A stretch of DNA of 15,654 nt, from positions 1-15,654 of the forward strand of contig CAAFUK010000072.1 in assembly GCA_900766165.1 (NCBI GenBank), given 5' to 3'. The position numbers and the translations under genes were made by a program. Origin of the DNA: an uncultured Collinsella sp. GTDB taxonomy: Bacteria > Actinomycetota > Coriobacteriia > Coriobacteriales > Coriobacteriaceae. A model generated the notes under the pieces. It had not been told where the DNA came from, ran no database searches, and saw only the letters and a list, made by a program, of their open reading frames with translations. Positions 1 through 7,005 of this stretch are shown in pieces; within the stretch, counting starts at the first letter, position 1, and every line of letters begins with the position of its first letter.

Positions 1-20
1 GACGTGTGCTCTTCCGATCT
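1..20. other. Illumina adapter remnant (not genomic)
   Basis: The first 20 bases read GACGTGTGCTCTTCCGATCT. This is exactly the 3' end of the TruSeq read-2 (index) adapter, including the final T used in ligation. It is sequencing-library DNA left on the contig edge. It happens to stay open in frame with the following gene, so the encoded residues Cys-Ser-Ser-Asp and part of the next codon are artefacts. The match is from memory of the published adapter, but a 20-base exact match at the very first base is hard to explain otherwise. Confidence 0.95.
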
Positions 21-21
21 T

Positions 22-1563
22 GTTTACCTGGACGAGGCCCTGGCCGCGCTCGCCGACGGCGCCGTCCTTCCGGGCGACGTTGCCTTTAAGCTGCACGACA
101 CCTTTGGTTTCCCCATCGATCTGACTGTCGAGATCGCCGGCGCTGCTGGCCACGATGTCGACATGGACGGCTTCACTGCCTGCATGGAGGACCAGAAGGC
201 CCGCGCCCGCGCTAACGCCAAGGGCGACGCCTGGGGTAGCTTCAACGACGTGTGGGTCGAGCTTTCCGACAAGGTCGCAGCGACCGAGTTCGACGGCTAT
301 GACAACGATGTGATCGAGGGCGCCAAGGTTGTCGCCATCGTGCGCAACGGCGAGTCCGTCGAGTCCGCAGCCGCGGGCGAGGATGTCGAGGTCGTGCTCG
401 ACCGCACCCCGTTCTATGCCGAGATGGGTGGTCAGCAGGGCGATGCCGGCAAGCTTTCCGCCGAGGGCGTTGTTCTGACCGTTGCCGACACCAAGAACCA
501 CAACGGCCTGTATGCCCACGTCGCGCACGTTGCCGATGGCACGCTGACTGTCGGTGCCGCTGTGACCGCCGCTCTCGACGCCGAGCGCCGTGGCTTCCTG
601 CGCCGCAACCACACCGCCACGCACCTGCTCGACGCTGCCCTTAAGCAGGTCCTGGGCGAGCACGTCTCCCAGGCCGGCTCGCTGGTGACGCCCGAGCACC
701 TGCGCTTTGACTTTACGCACTTCGAGGCCCTTTCCTCCGAGCAGCTCAAGGCTGTCGAGGACTTGGTCAACCAGCAGATCTTCGCCTCCAAGCCGGTCGT
801 GACCCGTGTTATGGGCATCGACGAGGCTAAGGCTGCCGGCGCTGTTGCTCTGTTTGGAGAGAAGTACGGCGATGTCGTCCGCGTCGTCTCCGTGGGCGCC
901 GAGGACCAGCCGTTCTCTCGCGAGCTCTGCGGTGGCACGCACGCTGCCAACACCGCCGAGATCGGCCTGTTCAAGATTATTTCCGAGTCCTCTACGGGCT
1001 CGAACGTCCGCCGTATCGAGGCCGTGACCTCTAAGGGTGCTCTCGACTATATGGCCGACCGCCTGGCACTCGTTGACGCCGCCGCTGCTGCGCTCAAGTG
1101 CCGCGTCGACGAGGTTCCCGCCCGTGTGGAGAACCTGCAGGTCGAGCTGCGCGAGACGTCCAACAAGCTCAAAAAGGCTCTGACCGGTGGTTCCTCCGAC
1201 GCCATTTCCAGCGCCATCGAGGGTGCTGTCGAGCTCGGTGGCTACAAGCTCGTCGTTGCTGAGCTCCAGGGCCTTGAGGCTGCCGACCTGCGCAACGTAT
1301 GGGATACCGTGCACCAGAAGGTCGCCGGCCCTGTCGCTTGTGTCGTCGCCAGCGTGACTGAGAAGGGCACCCCGGCCCTGCTCGCTGCCGGCTCCGATGA
1401 CGCCGTGAAGGCCGGGTTCCACGCCGGTAATGTGATCAAGCAGATCGCGGGTCTGGTCGACGGTCGCGGTGGTGGCCGTCCCAACATGGCCCAGGCCGGT
1501 GGCAAGAATGCTGCCGGCATCGCCGATGCCCTCGCGGCCGCCAAGACCGCGCTCGGCGCCTAA
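22..1563 (+). CDS. alaS: Alanine--tRNA ligase, C-terminal part (5' truncated by contig edge)
   Basis: This is the 3' part of alaS, about 513 genuine residues against roughly 875 in complete AlaRS. The catalytic domain and part of the tRNA-recognition domain (about 330-360 residues) lie off the contig. Numbering from position 4, residues 29-41 hold the DTFGFPIDLT stretch typical of the end of the tRNA-binding region. The editing domain follows, with its zinc site HxxxH (H203, H207, in RRNHTATHLL) and CxxxH (C309, H313, in CGGTH), which removes Ser and Gly mischarged on tRNA-Ala. A coiled linker (about 355-410) leads to the C-Ala/DHHA1 domain, which has the glycine-rich GRGGGRPNMAQAGG signature at 487-500. 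No frame disruption is seen. ruvX follows 17 bp downstream, so both probably share a transcript whose promoter is outside the window. Confidence 0.97.
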   Translation, partial: VYLDEALAALADGAVLPGDVAFKLHDTFGFPIDLTVEIAGAAGHDVDMDGFTACMEDQKARARANAKGDAWGSFNDVWVELSDKVAATEFDGYDNDVIEGAKVVAIVRNGESVESAAAGEDVEVVLDRTPFYAEMGGQQGDAGKLSAEGVVLTVADTKNHNGLYAHVAHVADGTLTVGAAVTAALDAERRGFLRRNHTATHLLDAALKQVLGEHVSQAGSLVTPEHLRFDFTHFEALSSEQLKAVEDLVNQQIFASKPVVTRVMGIDEAKAAGAVALFGEKYGDVVRVVSVGAEDQPFSRELCGGTHAANTAEIGLFKIISESSTGSNVRRIEAVTSKGALDYMADRLALVDAAAAALKCRVDEVPARVENLQVELRETSNKLKKALTGGSSDAISSAIEGAVELGGYKLVVAELQGLEAADLRNVWDTVHQKVAGPVACVVASVTEKGTPALLAAGSDDAVKAGFHAGNVIKQIAGLVDGRGGGRPNMAQAGGKNAAGIADALAAAKTALGA

Positions 1564-1580
1564 GAATCTAAGAAGTCACT

Positions 1581-2009
1581 GTGGTCGCGCTTGCGCTGGA
1601 CATAGGGGAGACCAGGATCGGCATCGCCGTCTCGAGCCGTGATGGCAAGATGGCGATGCCCGTCAAGGTGCTCCCGGCCGCCGAGGTCACCGGTATGGCC
1701 AAGACGTTCCGCTACCTGGTCGAAGACTATGAGCCCGACATCCTGGTAAGCGGACGTCCCCTGACCATGGCCGGTGAGCCCGGCCCCCAAGCCGAGCGCG
1801 TTGCCGCCGTGGCGCAAAAGATTGCCGACGAGCTCGATCTTCCGCTGGAGTTTGAGGACGAGCGTCTGTCCTCGCAAGAGGCCAAGCGTATCCTGCGCGA
1901 GCAGGGCCTCAACGAAAAGCAGATGAGGGGCAAGATCGACATGATTGCCGCCAGCCTTTTTTTGCAGACGTGGCTCGATCGTAAAAACGAGGAGGTTTCG
2001 CATGCCTAG
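1581..2009 (+). CDS. ruvX: Putative pre-16S rRNA nuclease / Holliday junction resolvase-like YqgF (RuvX)
   Basis: This 142-residue protein fits the usual length of the YqgF/RuvX family, an RNase H-fold nuclease implicated in 16S rRNA 5'-end maturation. Visible motifs in order are the N-terminal LALDIGETRIGIAVS (D7), the SGRPLTMAGEPGPQA loop (57-71), FEDERLSS (D93-E94-R95) and the C-terminal KIDMIAASLFLQTWLD with D120, so the acidic active-site set is present. The start is a GTG at 1581, 17 bp after the alaS stop. It has only a weak purine-rich ribosome site (AGAAG), but it places the beta-strand Asp at the expected distance from the N terminus. The 3' end overlaps mltG by 8 bp. alaS-ruvX-mltG is a conserved neighbourhood, which supports the call. 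Confidence 0.95.
   Translation: MVALALDIGETRIGIAVSSRDGKMAMPVKVLPAAEVTGMAKTFRYLVEDYEPDILVSGRPLTMAGEPGPQAERVAAVAQKIADELDLPLEFEDERLSSQEAKRILREQGLNEKQMRGKIDMIAASLFLQTWLDRKNEEVSHA
1989..1995 (+). promoter_or_regulatory. Strong Shine-Dalgarno that sets the mltG start
   Basis: GAGGAGG lies 6 bases before the ATG at 2002, inside the last codons of ruvX. It decides for the start at 2002 over an in-frame ATG at 1945, which lies well inside ruvX and has no comparable site. Confidence 0.85.
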
Positions 2010-3435
2010 TGCTTCCGATCCGCGCCAGCCGAATCGTACACGTCAGCCGGCGTCGCGCCCTGCCCAGCCTGGCCAGCGTCCGGCACAGCCGACGCAGCGC
2101 GCAGCTCAGTCTGCCGCGCGCCCGGTGCAGTCCTTCTCTCGTTCGGCCCAACCTGTTCAACGGACGGGTCAGCAGCCTTCTGCTCGTTCGGTTCAGCATC
2201 CGGCTTCTCACGCGGCTCAGCAGCCCACTGCTCGTACGGCCCAGCCTGCAGGCGGTACCCGCTTTAAGCAGCAGGCACCTACCCAGCGAACGCAGGCCCC
2301 CCAATCGCATTCTCATCACGCCCGCGGTTCGCATGGCGTTGCTCCGGCGACCCGCTCGAGCTACAACGCGCATACTCGTCGCGGTGCTCAAAAGAAGAGC
2401 TCTCCGGTTCCCATGATCATCGGCGTTGTGGTGGCGGTGCTTGCGCTTGTCGCGATCGTTTTCTTTGTCGTGCCGGCCGTCAAGGGCTTCTTTGCCGGTG
2501 AGGATACGAAGGTCACGGCTGGTCAGCAGGTTACGGTAACCATTCCCGACGGTGCTTCGGGCGATACGATCGCCTCGATTCTCACCGAGAACCATATCGT
2601 CGAGAATCCCAAGGATTACTATGCGGCGGTGAAAAAGCTCAACGCCGATATGTCGCTCAAGCCTGGTACCTATTTGTTCACCACACTCATGGACGCGACC
2701 AAGGTTGTTCAGCAGCTCATGGAAGGTCCCAACGCGGGCTCCAATGCGCTAACTATCCCTGAGGGCCTGACGGTCGATCAAGTCGCCGACCGTGTGGCCC
2801 AGGCCTACGATGGCATCTCTAAGGAAGACTTCCTCAACCAGGCTAAGGCCTCCAACTACGTGGACGACTATAGCTTCCTTAAGGGCACCGCCAACGACTC
2901 GCTTGAGGGTTTCTTGTTCCCCAAGACCTATTCGTTGGGTGATTCGCCGACGGCCGATGGCGTGATTCGCGCTATGCTCGATCAGTTTAAGACCGAGTAC
3001 AAGTCGCTTGACTTTGCGAGCTGCGAAGCCAAGATCAAGGAACGCTACGGTGTGGAGATGTCCGACTACGACATCGTCAACTTGGCCTCTATCGTTGAGC
3101 GCGAGGGCCTCAACGCCGATCAACGTGCGCATGTGGCCTCGGTTTTCTACAACCGCCTTGCCGGCAAGCTCGATGGCCTGCGCTATCTCAATAGCGATGC
3201 GACTATGATGTATGTCACCGGTGGCGAGGTTACCGCCGACGACCTGCAGAGCGATAGTCCGTATAACACCTATAAGCATGAGGGCCTGCCGCCCACGCCC
3301 ATCTGCTCTCCGTCGCTCGAGGCACTCAAGGCCACGCTTGAGCCGACCGACTCCGATGACCTGTATTTCTACATTACGCAGGACGAGGAGTACTTCTCGC
3401 AAACCTACGAAGAGCATCAACAGTCTTGGAATTAG
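2002..3435 (+). CDS. mltG: Endolytic murein transglycosylase MltG (YceG/YrrL) with long Gln/Pro/Arg-rich cytoplasmic N-terminus
   Basis: This 477-residue membrane-anchored lytic transglycosylase cuts nascent peptidoglycan strands and so sets glycan chain length. Residues 1-135 are a low-complexity tail of Ala, Gln, Pro, Arg and Ser with recurring AQPxQR/SARPVQ-like units. It is followed by basic residues (GAQKKSS) and one transmembrane helix at about 136-158, which places the tail in the cytoplasm and the enzyme outside. A LysM-like region (about 173-226, with PGTYLF) precedes the YceG catalytic domain: EGFLFPKTY (302-310), LASIVEREG with the expected catalytic Glu366, SVFYNRL (380-386) and YNTYKHEGLPPTPI (421-434). 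The core family is near 340 residues, so most of the extra length is the tail. mltG overlaps ruvX and ends 1 bp before the next ATG. The catalytic assignment is firm; the role of the tail is unknown. Confidence 0.96.
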   Translation: MPSASDPRQPNRTRQPASRPAQPGQRPAQPTQRAAQSAARPVQSFSRSAQPVQRTGQQPSARSVQHPASHAAQQPTARTAQPAGGTRFKQQAPTQRTQAPQSHSHHARGSHGVAPATRSSYNAHTRRGAQKKSSPVPMIIGVVVAVLALVAIVFFVVPAVKGFFAGEDTKVTAGQQVTVTIPDGASGDTIASILTENHIVENPKDYYAAVKKLNADMSLKPGTYLFTTLMDATKVVQQLMEGPNAGSNALTIPEGLTVDQVADRVAQAYDGISKEDFLNQAKASNYVDDYSFLKGTANDSLEGFLFPKTYSLGDSPTADGVIRAMLDQFKTEYKSLDFASCEAKIKERYGVEMSDYDIVNLASIVEREGLNADQRAHVASVFYNRLAGKLDGLRYLNSDATMMYVTGGEVTADDLQSDSPYNTYKHEGLPPTPICSPSLEALKATLEPTDSDDLYFYITQDEEYFSQTYEEHQQSWN

Positions 3436-3436
3436 C

Positions 3437-3934
3437 ATGAGGATTTTTAGCCCCAAACGATACGTTGCCTCGGTCGATCGCATCGACCTTGATGCCCTGT
3501 GGGCCGACGGCAAACGCGCCATTCTGCTCGATCGCGATAACACCCTGGTGCCGCGCGACACCGAGCAGGTTCCCGCCGCGGTTTCCGCTTGGCTCGATGC
3601 CGCCCGCGCCAAAGGCTTTAAGCTGTGCATGGTGTCCAACAACTGGCATCGCGACCAGGTCATGAGCTCTGCACGCGAGCTGGGACTCGAGGCCATCAGC
3701 CACGCCATGAAGCCGGCGCCGTTTGCCCTCAAGGCGGGTCTTAAGCGCCTCGGCGCCACGGCCGACGAGGCGGTGCTGATCGGTGATCAGCTCTACACGG
3801 ACGTGTGGAGCGGCAATTTTGCCGGCGTCGATACTATCCTGGTTAAGCCGCAGGCAACCCAGGACCTGTGGTACACGCAGATCTTCCGTATCTTTGAGCG
3901 CCGGGCCCTGCGCGACCTTCCCTGCGAGGAATAG
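3437..3934 (+). CDS. YqeG-family HAD-superfamily phosphatase (subfamily IIIA)
   Basis: This 165-residue protein carries the full haloacid dehalogenase motif set: motif I LLDRDNTL (D32 nucleophile, D34 acid/base), motif II SNN (67-69), motif III K92-P93 and motif IV GDQLYTD (116-122, with D117 and D122). The spacing and the GDQLxTD form match YqeG, whose members are about 170 residues and lack a large cap domain. Phosphatase activity is expected, but the physiological substrate of YqeG proteins is not established. The ATG starts 1 bp after the mltG stop and the gene ends 8 bp before aroK, so it is translated from the same message. In Bacillus yqeG also lies next to a shikimate-pathway gene (aroE); here the neighbours are aroK and an aroB-like gene. 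Confidence 0.92.
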   Translation: MRIFSPKRYVASVDRIDLDALWADGKRAILLDRDNTLVPRDTEQVPAAVSAWLDAARAKGFKLCMVSNNWHRDQVMSSARELGLEAISHAMKPAPFALKAGLKRLGATADEAVLIGDQLYTDVWSGNFAGVDTILVKPQATQDLWYTQIFRIFERRALRDLPCEE

Positions 3935-3942
3935 GTTTCGCC

Positions 3943-4476
3943 ATGTCTCAGCATATCAAACACGGCTGCGACCATATCTTCTTTATCGGCTTTTTGGGCG
4001 CGGGCAAATCGACGCTTGCGCGCAACGTCGGCACTATGTTCAAGCGGCGTTTTATCGATACCGACCGCCTGGTCGTGCGCCGTTGCGGCAAGTCGGTAAC
4101 CGAGATTTTTGAGACCGAGGGCGAGGATCGTTTTCGCGAGCTCGAGACCTCGGCGCTCCGTTCGCTCCAAAGCGAGCGCAGCCTGTTGGTTTCGTGCGGG
4201 GGCGGTATCGTCGAGACGCCGGTGAATATTGAGCTGATGCACGAAATGGGTACGTGCGTGTACCTCGAGGGCGACTTCGAGGATTCGATTCGCCAGATTC
4301 GTCGGTCCGACACGCGCCCCGATTTCCGTTCGCCCGAGCATGCCGCGCGCCTGTTTGAGCATCGTCGTCCGCTGTATCGCCAGGCCGCCGATATTACCCT
4401 TGATATTCGCAACAAGTCCTTCGAGGACGTTTCCTACCTTTGTGCCGAGATGCTTTTGGAGCGTGGACTGCTATGA
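3943..4476 (+). CDS. aroK: Shikimate kinase
   Basis: This 177-residue P-loop kinase phosphorylates shikimate to shikimate 3-phosphate in the aromatic amino acid pathway. The Walker A motif is GFLGAGKST (16-24). FIDTD gives D39 and D41, for magnesium and shikimate. GEDRFRELE supplies R63, SCGGGI (84-89) is the shikimate-binding glycine motif, SDTRPDF (122-128) is the lid with R125, and RRPLYRQAADI (141-151) gives the C-terminal Arg. All expected functional residues are present and the length is normal. The ATG at 3943 has GAGGA 12 bases upstream. Its stop overlaps the next start in an ATGA junction, so translation of aroK and the aroB-like gene is probably coupled. Confidence 0.95.
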   Translation: MSQHIKHGCDHIFFIGFLGAGKSTLARNVGTMFKRRFIDTDRLVVRRCGKSVTEIFETEGEDRFRELETSALRSLQSERSLLVSCGGGIVETPVNIELMHEMGTCVYLEGDFEDSIRQIRRSDTRPDFRSPEHAARLFEHRRPLYRQAADITLDIRNKSFEDVSYLCAEMLLERGLL

Positions 4477-5582
4477 TTCGCCGTCAACTGATCAATTTCC
4501 AAAACCGCAGTGTCGATGTCCGCGTCGGATTGGGCGCGTTCGATGAGCTGCCGCGCATGTTTGCCTCGGCCGTGGGCAAGCCTAAGCGCGCGATGGTGGT
4601 TTGGAACGACGCCACATCCGAGCGTTTTGGTGAGGTCGTCGAGCATGCGCTGGTCGACGCCGGTTTTGCCGTGTCGCTGCTCGTCCTCGAGGTTTCGCCT
4701 GCTGGTGCCACGCTGGCCGACGCCGATGCTATCTTTGGCGCCCTGTCTGCCAACCGCATCACCTGCGACGATCTGGTTGTCGCTGTTGGCGATGCCGCAA
4801 CCTGTTCGGTTGTTGGCTGGTGCGCCAACCAGTGGTGTGGCCGAACCGAGTGCGCGCTGCTGCCGACGACCTTCGACGCCATGCTCACGGTCGCGACGAC
4901 CATGAAGCCGCTCGTCGCCTCGTTGGCCAATGCGCTTCCCGCTATCGCGTTCCGTCCCGAACCGGGCTTGGTTGTGTGTGATCTCGACCTTGTTCGCGAG
5001 GCGGAACCCGAGGACCTCAAGTTCGGCTATGCGGTACTTGTTGGCACCATGCTTTCGAGCAGCAAGTCCCGCTGGAATCAGTTTACTGAGACCGTCCCCG
5101 AGATTCTCGCGGGCGAGGAGGTCGCACTCGTCAATGCCGTTCAATGGTCTCAGACTGCCCGCAAGGACGTGCTGACGGCCACGAACCCGAGCGCTCGCCA
5201 TGCGCTCGATTTTGGCAAGACGGGGGAGCGCACCCTGCGCGCTTGCTTGGGCGATGCCGCTTCGCAGGTCCCTGCCTACCAGCTGTTGTCCGAGGGCATG
5301 CGCTTTGAGGCGCGCCTAGCACACGATGCCTGCGACTTCGATATCGACTATGTGTTTGATCTCGATGACTGCCTGGAGGACTTTGGCATCGAGGAGCTTG
5401 CCTTCGACTTGGAGCCTGCCGCATATATCGAGGAGTTCCGCAGACAGCAGTTTGTCCGCTCGAACCGCAGCATGCTGCCGCTGCCCGCGGCGCTCGGCGC
5501 CATTCGCCTAACGAGCGTCGAGGACGAGGTTCTTGAGCGCCATGCTCACGCCTACTTGGCTTCTCGTAAAGAACTTCTCTAA
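4473..5582 (+). CDS. Degenerate 3-dehydroquinate synthase-like protein, probably not a functional metallo-AroB
   Basis: This 369-residue protein has the length and overall layout of 3-dehydroquinate synthase (DHQS). An N-terminal NAD-binding half is recognisable from DLVVAVGDAATCSVVGW (100-116) and LLPTT (129-133), and a helical C-terminal half ends in a MLPLPAALG segment (334-342). By eye alignment the key residues are changed. The GGG of the NAD loop is VGD (105-107). The DSSVGGKTG segment is TVATTMKP (139-146), where only Lys145 persists. The metal-ligand Glu of the AEVIKYG motif is Val188. The LNLGHTFGHA motif is LDFGKTGERT, with Lys249 in place of the metal-ligand His. The LHGE motif is LSEG, with Ser273 in place of the second His. 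The frame is intact and codon use matches its neighbours, so it looks maintained rather than decaying. It starts inside the aroK stop. An alternative is a highly divergent sugar-phosphate cyclase relative; homology is clear, function unknown. Confidence 0.82.
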   Translation: MIRRQLINFQNRSVDVRVGLGAFDELPRMFASAVGKPKRAMVVWNDATSERFGEVVEHALVDAGFAVSLLVLEVSPAGATLADADAIFGALSANRITCDDLVVAVGDAATCSVVGWCANQWCGRTECALLPTTFDAMLTVATTMKPLVASLANALPAIAFRPEPGLVVCDLDLVREAEPEDLKFGYAVLVGTMLSSSKSRWNQFTETVPEILAGEEVALVNAVQWSQTARKDVLTATNPSARHALDFGKTGERTLRACLGDAASQVPAYQLLSEGMRFEARLAHDACDFDIDYVFDLDDCLEDFGIEELAFDLEPAAYIEEFRRQQFVRSNRSMLPLPAALGAIRLTSVEDEVLERHAHAYLASRKELL

Positions 5583-5619
5583 GATTTATTGACTTCCATC
5601 GTCTTTCGTATCATGTTGA

Positions 5620-5682
5620 GGGGCGGGTTTTCAATCGGTTGCGGATCGCATGCGATTCCGTCGTTCGGTTGAGACCCGTCCC
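5620..5682. repeat. Nested inverted repeat upstream of the M24 peptidase gene
   Basis: A 63-base concentric palindrome lies in the 132-bp gap after the aroB-like gene. The outer arms (5620-5637 and 5666-5682) pair over about 17 positions with three G-U wobbles and one bulged base. The inner part has the perfect 12-base palindrome ATCGCATGCGAT (5645-5656), flanked by further partial pairing (CGG against TCCG). No T-run follows on either strand, so it is not an ordinary intrinsic terminator. It could be an operator, an RNA structure in a read-through transcript, or a Rho-independent terminator lacking its T-tract. Confidence 0.6.
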
Positions 5683-5685
5683 GTC

Positions 5686-5691
5686 TATATT
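5686..5691 (+). promoter_or_regulatory. Possible -10 box for the M24 peptidase gene
   Basis: TATATT lies 23 bases before the ATG at 5715 and directly after the palindrome. No good -35 is seen at 16-18 bp. The heptamer TTGAGAC occurs at 5669-5675 and again at 5690-5696, exactly 21 bp apart, which could be a tandem protein-binding site overlapping the box. Support is modest. Confidence 0.35.
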
Positions 5692-5714
5692 GAGACAACA
5701 AGAAAGGAATCTGC

Positions 5715-6845
5715 ATGTCTGAGTTTGCTGCCGGTCCTGCCGGTCGTATCGAGCGTGTCCGTGCCCTGATGGTCGAGCGTGGCTACGACGCCATCGTGGT
5801 GCGCGACGAGGCCAACCTTCGTTGGCTTACGGGCGTGAAGGGCGTCTTCGACTACACCTTCGAGTTCCCGCACGCTGCGTTTATTACGGCCGACCAGTGC
5901 CTGTTCCACACCGACTCGCGCTACCTCAACAGCTTTGAGGAGAACACGCCAGCCGGCAGCCCCTGGGTCTACGACATGGATGAGGGCACCATCCCCGGTT
6001 GGGTCGCCGGCAAGATCGCGGCCAACAAATGCCGCGTCTGCGCTGTCGAGGACGATATGCAGATTAATTTCTACCAGGGTATTCAGCGCGGCCTGGAGGA
6101 CCGTTCCGTCGCCTGTATGCTGCCGCTGATGCACGACGATATCCGCAAGATGCGCGCCATCAAGGACGCCGAGGAGATTGAGCTCATGCGCCATGCGCAG
6201 TCGATCACCGATGCCGCCTTCCAGCACATGCTCGGCTTTATTAAGCCCGGTATGACCGAGAAGCAGGTACGCAACGAGCTCGAGAACTTTATGTTCGCCA
6301 ACGGTGCCGACAGCCTGGCCTTCGGTTCCATCGTCGCGAGCGGCCCCAACACCGCCAACCCGCATGCCGTGCCGAGCGACCGCGTGATCGAGAAGGGCGA
6401 TTTCGTTCTTATGGATTACGGCGCGGGCTATTGCGATTACCGCTCCGACATGACGCGCACTGTCGTGATGGGCGAGCCCACCCAGGAGCAGCTCGACCTG
6501 TACGCACTCGTGCGCCGTACGCACGAGGAGTGCGTCGCCGCCATCCATCCGGGCGTTGAGGGCAACGACATCTTCAAGCTCTCCAAGAAGATCATCGGCG
6601 ATGCCGGCTATGGCGATTACTATAACCATGGCTTGGGTCACGGCGTGGGCATCGACATCCATGAGCTGCCCAACTTTAACCGCAGCAAGAATATCATCGA
6701 GGTCGGCTCGGTTATCACCATGGAGCCCGGCGTCTACCTGCCCGGCGTGGGCGGCGTGCGCCTGGAGGACTACGGCGTGGTCACCGAGAACGGCTATGAG
6801 CCCTTCACCAAGACCCCGCACGACCTGCACGTTATCGACTGCTAG
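5715..6845 (+). CDS. pepQ: M24-family metallopeptidase, Xaa-Pro dipeptidase/aminopeptidase type
   Basis: This 376-residue protein has a creatinase-like N-terminal domain (about 1-140) and a C-terminal pita-bread domain. The dinuclear metal set is complete: D234 in MDYGAG, D245 in SDMTRT, H309 in GLGHGVG, E337 in TMEPGV and E351 in VRLEDYG. H217 (NPHAVP) and H316 (IHELPN) fill the usual catalytic histidine positions. Such enzymes release residues next to proline in the cytoplasm and take part in peptide turnover. The length fits the short PepQ/YqhT group. The start at 5715 has AGAAAGGA 6 bases upstream. An intrinsic terminator separates it from efp, although pepQ-efp adjacency is widespread (yqhT-efp in Bacillus). 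Dipeptidase and aminopeptidase specificity cannot be separated from sequence, so the symbol is by analogy. Confidence 0.92.
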   Translation: MSEFAAGPAGRIERVRALMVERGYDAIVVRDEANLRWLTGVKGVFDYTFEFPHAAFITADQCLFHTDSRYLNSFEENTPAGSPWVYDMDEGTIPGWVAGKIAANKCRVCAVEDDMQINFYQGIQRGLEDRSVACMLPLMHDDIRKMRAIKDAEEIELMRHAQSITDAAFQHMLGFIKPGMTEKQVRNELENFMFANGADSLAFGSIVASGPNTANPHAVPSDRVIEKGDFVLMDYGAGYCDYRSDMTRTVVMGEPTQEQLDLYALVRRTHEECVAAIHPGVEGNDIFKLSKKIIGDAGYGDYYNHGLGHGVGIDIHELPNFNRSKNIIEVGSVITMEPGVYLPGVGGVRLEDYGVVTENGYEPFTKTPHDLHVIDC

Positions 6846-6868
6846 TTTACTTCAGTAGATAGTTTGGG

Positions 6869-6911
6869 GCGGGGCGTCCGGATTGATTCGGACGCCCCGC
6901 GTTCTCTTTTT
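6869..6911 (+). terminator. Intrinsic terminator after the M24 peptidase gene
   Basis: A perfect 12-bp GC-rich stem (6869-6880 with 6889-6900) with an 8-base loop GATTGATT is followed by GTTCTC and five T (6907-6911). It lies 24 bp after the peptidase stop and before the efp promoter region. Confidence 0.92.
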
Positions 6912-6942
6912 ATGCGCTCGCCGCAGGCGCCGTCTGCAAGTG

Positions 6943-6948
6943 TATAAT
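6943..6948 (+). promoter_or_regulatory. Promoter -10 (TATAAT) of the efp-recN operon
   Basis: A consensus TATAAT lies 57 bases before the efp ATG and just after the upstream terminator. The -35 region (about 6919-6926) is GC-rich and poor. The predicted leader of about 50 bases contains a small 6-bp hairpin (6967-6972 with 6977-6982, loop TTGT) before the AGAAAGG ribosome site at 6994-7000. It is the only convincing promoter seen before recN. Confidence 0.7.
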
Positions 6949-7005
6949 TTCTGTCGTATGTAATTTGGACGCTTGTGCGTTCTGCCCATAACAAGAAAGG
7001 TCGCT

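Noticed and set aside
2749..3759. Minus-strand open frame of 336 codons opposite mltG and the YqeG gene
   Set aside because: It spans two well-supported plus-strand genes and shows no domain; antisense artefact of GC-rich codon bias.
4473..5582. Frameshifted normal aroB as the explanation for missing motifs
   Set aside because: Homology to DHQS continues in one frame across the NAD loop, the PTT strand and the C-terminal half, and no other frame restores the missing motifs, so substitutions rather than a frameshift explain the losses.
5589..5614. TTGACT / TATCAT promoter after the aroB-like gene
   Set aside because: The spacer is only 14 bp, too short for a standard sigma-70-type promoter.
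5685..6830. Minus-strand open frame of 381 codons opposite the M24 peptidase gene
   Set aside because: Shadow of a gene with complete catalytic residues. It shows His/Asp/Val-rich antisense composition and no family motif.
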